This document shows positions 60,220 to 64,000 of a DNA stretch of 64,000 nucleotides, piece after piece (the first letter of the stretch is position 1; the number at the start of each line of letters is the position of its first letter). Source of the stretch: Ailurus styani (lineage: Eukaryota; Chordata; Mammalia; Carnivora; Ailuridae). The position numbers and the translations under genes are program-made. Under the pieces are notes generated by a model that was given only the letters and a program-made list of their open reading frames with translations, was not told the origin of the DNA and made no database searches. The stretch covers positions 2,067,228 through 2,131,227 of the forward strand of contig LNAC01000102.1 of assembly GCA_002007465.1 (NCBI GenBank), in the 5' to 3' direction.

Positions 60220-61480
60220 TTTATCCATCTGCTTGTGTTTTATTCTTGGCCATTTCCTCTTCCATTATGGATTTTAGCAACAGCTTATCAATTTTCATGA
60301 AAAAAAATCTCTGGATATTTTTAATTGGAATTATCCTGAATTTATAGATCAATCTGGAGTAAATGGACATCTTAGCTAAATTCCTAAGTACCTTCCAGGT
60401 TTTCTTGCTACTTTTAAAGGGAATATTTTCTAGACTTACATTTAAATGGTTGTTGCTGATATATAGAATGCTACTGACTTTTTAATAGTGACTTCATGTC
60501 CAATAATTTTGATGAAAAACATTATTAGCTCTAATTTGCTGTATACTTTCATGGATTTTCTATATAATTCATCACACTGTGTGCAAATAATGGCGATTTT
60601 GTTTTTTGTTTATAAGTTCTGTGTTTTTTTATGACTGTGTTTTAGAGATTGATTTTTTTAATAGTTACAGAGATGTTTATCCATTTTGTAGTTTTAATAA
60701 CTTAATTTTTTTCTAGAAAAAGTCTCATTCTTTCTAATTCTATTAAATTTGTTCAGTTTTCTTTCTCTGACTTTTGAGAGTAGCACGTAGCTCATTTATT
60801 TTTAGTCTTTTTTTTCTAACATTTCACGTTCCAGGCTGTACATTTCTGACTAGGTACTTCCTGATTAACAACATCCCATGGATTTTCTAACAGTGCTTTT
60901 ATTGTAGTGCAGTTTTAAACATTTCCTAAACTTCAATTAAAATTTAGTTTCTGACCCATGAGATAGATATTTATTTTGTTTTGAATGTGTGATTTCAACT
61001 TTCTTCTTAATTTTTCTTTTCATGATAATATGGTTATAAAATAGGATTTATATACCAATTCTGTTATTTGAAACTTCTTTTATGGTAATTTAACAAATGT
61101 TCCATGTGTGCTTCCAAATAATTTGTATTCTGTAAATATTGGCTGCGAGGCTCTACATGTGTCCATTCTGTCATGCTTCTTGTTTGTGCAGTACAGCCTT
61201 TTCATATATCTAGTGACTTTTTTTTTTGCCAGTTTAATCTATTTGCTTCTGAGAGGACTGTGTTGAAATTCCCAAATTTTTCCATTTTTTTCTTGTGACT
61301 CTGTTTTTTCTTTATATATGTCGACTGTACACAAGTTTAAGATTATAATCCTAACATGAATTCCTCCTTAATATTAAATAATTACCTCAGAAATGCTCTA
61401 TTTGGGGGCATAGAGCCAGTTTGATTAGATATGAATATTACTAATCCAAATTATTGCTGCTATTTTTAGTGTTAATAGTT
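60220..61480 (-). mobile_element. old L1 (L1ME-like) ORF2, antisense
   Basis: The antisense text follows L1 ORF2 in reverse: 'attatcctgaatttatagat', 'ttgttgctgatatatagaat', 'gtgtgcaaataatggcgatt', 'catcccatggattttctaac', 'tttctgacccatgagataga' and 'ggactgtgttgaaattccca'. No open frame survives. The copy is collinear over about 1.2 kb. Confidence 0.75.
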
Positions 61481-61734
61481 GTGTTTTCTACTCACTATGC
61501 ACAGAGGTACATTGGTAAGTGTTTAAAATCTGGCCCTCTGAAACAAAAGCCCTGATTTCTAGCATTTGCTTATTTCCCTGGTGTAAATACCGTCAACACA
61601 GTAGAACTGAAGCCACCGCCATCAGGTCTGCAGTTGGGGGTGTAAAGAGTTACACATGGCCACTACTGAGAGCTGGTGAGACTGTAAGCTGGCTCGCATA
61701 CCATTGATAGTGCGTTTTCTTTGCTTCCCTTTTT

Positions 61735-62155
61735 TTTTTTTTAATTGTATTTGAGTACAGTTGACACACAATGTTGCATTAGTTTCAGGTATATAATACA
61801 GTGATTGGACCAGTTTGAACATTATGCTAAGCTCACCACAAGTGTAGTTACCATCTGTCACCATATGATACTATTACAGTATCCATAGATATTCCCTATG
61901 CTGTGCCTTTCATTCCTGTCTTATTCTTTCCATAGCTGGAAGCCTGTCTCTCCCTGTCCTCTCCACCCCAATTACCCATCCCCCCCACCATCCTCCCAGG
62001 CAACCATCAGTTTGTTCTCTGTGTTTATGGGTCTGATTCTGCTGATTGTTTGTTTGTTTATTCATTTTTTAAAAAGTTTGCACATATGAGTGAAGTCCTA
62101 TGGTATTTATCTCTGTCTGATTTATTTTACTTATTTTGCTTCTTTTTTCTTGTTT
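61735..62155 (-). mobile_element. old L1 3' UTR and ORF2 end, antisense
   Basis: 'gtacagttgacacacaatgt', 'attagtttcaggtatataat', 'gtagttaccatctgtcacca', 'atattccctatgctgtgcct' and 'ggcaaccatcagtttgttct' are an L1M 3' UTR in reverse, the same group as 38601. Confidence 0.8.
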
Positions 62156-62185
62156 CCTTCCTTTTATTGGATTAACCAGTTTTTT

Positions 62186-62677
62186 TCTTTCTTTTTAAAT
62201 TTATTATTATTATTATTATTATTATTTGCCCCAGGGGTACAGGTCTGTGAATCATCAGGTTTACACCTTTCACAGCATTCCCCATAGCACAAACCCTCCC
62301 CAATGTCCATGACCCATCCACCCTATCCCTACCCTCCCACTCCCCAGTAACCCTCAGTTGGTTTTGTGAGATTAGGAGACTCTTATGGTTTGTCTTCTTC
62401 CCCATCCAATTTTGTTTCATTATTTTTCCCTCCCTACCCCCCACAATCCCCCACCCTGGCCCTCAAGTTCCTCATATCAGAGAGATCATATGATAATTGT
62501 CTTTTTCTGATTGACTTATTTCGCTCAGCATAATACCCTCTAGTTCCATCCAAGTCGTTGCAAATGGCATGATTTCATTTCTTTTGATAGCTGCATAGTA
62601 TTCCATTGTATATATATACACCACATCTTCTTTATCCATTCATCTGTTGATGGACATCTAGGTTCTTTCCATAATTT
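62186..62677 (-). mobile_element. L1 LINE, young, 5'-truncated, minus strand
   Basis: Closely matches 24440-24911: an ATT-rich tail (62197-62226), 3' UTR and the last codons of ORF2. Duplication 'taaccag[t/a]tttt' at 62173 and 62678. It inserted just beside the old L1 3' UTR. The frames at 62172-62444 and 62540-62722 are its remains. Confidence 0.93.
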
Positions 62678-62690
62678 TAACCAGATTTTC

Positions 62691-63149
62691 TTATTCTCTC
62701 TTTTCCCTCTCCTAGAATGCAAGTTATATGTTTTATGTTGTTAACTTAGTGATTACCCTTGAATTTTTAACATGCAGATTGACTTAACAAACTAATCCAT
62801 ATGTCTATCTTCCTCTTGAATAAGCAATCTTTGGTTACTTTAATTCTGATCCCTTTTCCCCACTTTCGTGTCATTTCTGTCTTGTATTTTAGTTCATGCT
62901 TTTTAAGCCTTTCCAAATTAGTCAAAACATCATTAATGAAGAATTTTACACTGTATTGTCCAGTGCCTTCTTGAGTTGTTATTATCATGTATATAGTAGC
63001 AATTTTCAAACTACGTTCTGTTCATTGAGATCATATAGGTGTCTTGGGGGCTGCTGATGTGGGTATGAGAGAGGCCACATCAGTAGTGTTTCATGTTTCC
63101 ATCTCAACTCTAAATGTCTGACTCTTTTTGCCTAGGTGTTTTATTCCTA
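62691..63149. other. non-coding, nothing recognised
   Basis: No supported feature; a motif-free 80-codon minus frame lies at 62767-63009. Confidence 0.5.
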
Positions 63150-63286
63150 ATACTCTTTTTTTTTAAATTTAGGTATAATTAACATATATAATAAAAATGA
63201 CAGATTTTTGTATAGCTTTTTGACAAATGTATATACACCCACTTAACCACTACCATGTAAGGATGAAGTCACCATTCAATATCTGA
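63150..63286 (-). mobile_element. old L1 3' UTR, antisense, short
   Basis: 'ttaggtataattaacatata', 'agctttttgacaaatgtata' and 'cacccacttaaccactacca' match an L1MB-like 3' UTR in reverse. Confidence 0.65.
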
Positions 63287-63292
63287 AACACA

Positions 63293-63324
<32 letters not shown>
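63287..63324. repeat. (CA)n microsatellite
   Basis: About 18 CA units with one TA interruption. Confidence 0.95.
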
Positions 63325-63325
<1 letters not shown>

Positions 63326-63772
63326 CTGAACTTACTTTTTTTAAGGTGGGACAGCTGTGCTGGTCAGCCACTGTCTTTCTAAGCAGAGCAGAATATCAGT
63401 CTTACATAGCAAGTTTGGGAAGCATGAAGATCAGTGATAACTTCACTGAAGCTTGGAGACAGGAGTGATTTAACATTACTGTACATAAATGCTTATTTAG
63501 ATAAGTCTGTTGTCGATTGCCTAGCACTTAGAATCATGTTCACTGGAATGAGTCTCTTTCTCATGGGTTACCTTTCATAAGTGAAAGCCTTCTGCTGGTT
63601 GTTTGGCTTGTTTCCTGAAGGGAGTTATCATTGGTTGGCTAAACAAATTTAAAACTGTCTCCCGTGGTTAATTTTTTGATGACTAGAAGGCTGTCACTTC
63701 TTTATTAAGCAAGTTAAAATGAGTTGTGATTCAACTATTTCAATAATAACATTTTCTTAAAAATGAGTTCTT
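63325..63772. other. non-coding, nothing recognised
   Basis: No supported feature before the terminal L1. Confidence 0.5.
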
Positions 63773-63773
63773 G

Positions 63774-64000
63774 CATGTGGCTGACCAGTTTTCCCAACAC
63801 CATTTGTTGAAGAGACTGTCTTTTTCCCACTGGACATTCTTTCCTGCTTTGTCGAAGATTAGTTGACCATAGAGTTGAGGGTCCATTTTTGGGTTCTCTA
63901 TTCTGTTCCACTGGTCTATGTGTCTGTTTTTGTGCCAGTACCATACTGTCTTGATGATGACAGCTTTGTAATAGAGCTTGAAATCTGGAATTGTGATGCC
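63774..64000 (-). mobile_element. L1 LINE ORF2 fragment, young, continues beyond the window
   Basis: Almost identical by eye to 25698-25924 of the 24 kb L1. The true frame reads '[20 protein letters not shown]' and onward. The left (3') edge lies in the middle of ORF2 with no 3' UTR or tail, unlike the other L1s here. The 69-codon frame at 63735-63944 is an off-frame reading. Confidence 0.93.

Overview
The window is 64 kb of AT-rich, repeat-laden mammalian intergenic (or deep intronic) DNA. I find no intact host gene, no convincing coding exon set and no CRISPR, operon or other prokaryotic feature. The organism is a caniform carnivore. About 31 copies of the tRNA-derived Can-SINE are present, many with the tail 'gcctacttgtgatctctctc' and (AAAT)n followed by AAATCTTT. 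In my knowledge that tail is typical of mustelids (ferret, mink, otter, badger group), so a mustelid is the most likely source. The mustelid level is inference; the carnivore level is well supported.

Layout: 1-5 kb holds a short L1 3' end, a block of nested LTR-like repeats with two SINEs dropped into it, a 1.1 kb 5'-truncated L1 on the minus strand, and a MER5A DNA transposon. 8-10.5 kb holds a same-direction pair of related LTR-like repeats around tandem SINEs and a (TTTC)n tract, then another LTR-like repeat. 11.3-13 kb is a full-length processed pseudogene of CDC42 (minus strand) with a perfect 15-bp target-site duplication. It is followed by a fold-back SINE fragment and two head-to-tail SINEs. 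15.8-16.8 kb is a decayed GAPDH processed pseudogene (minus strand) carrying a roughly 74-bp insertion that resembles sequence 1.1 kb away. 18 kb and 50 kb hold MLT1-type LTRs. 24.4-26.3 kb is a young 5'-truncated L1 that still encodes an uninterrupted C-terminal half of ORF2. 29.5-32 kb is an antisense L2, then an internally deleted L1 with a SINE inside a SINE in its 3' end. 34.6-36.5 kb contains a striking inverted repeat: two 54-bp identical arms about 1.56 kb apart inside roughly 140-bp diverged arms. 37-38 kb has three MIRs in a row. 46-49.5 kb is an old HAL1/L1M-like element next to oppositely oriented L1 pieces, preceded by a SINE that contains the window's only assembly gap (110 N). 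60-64 kb is mostly old antisense L1 plus two young L1 pieces, the last running off the window.

No genes work together here. The informative content is retrotransposition history: target-site duplications date the order of insertion, two host mRNAs (CDC42, GAPDH) were reverse-transcribed by L1, and several sites record repeated insertion at the same target. Nothing qualifies as a clearly new biological system. The best candidates for a second look are the 54-bp inverted repeat, the fold-back SINE piece and the apparently templated insertion in the GAPDH pseudogene.
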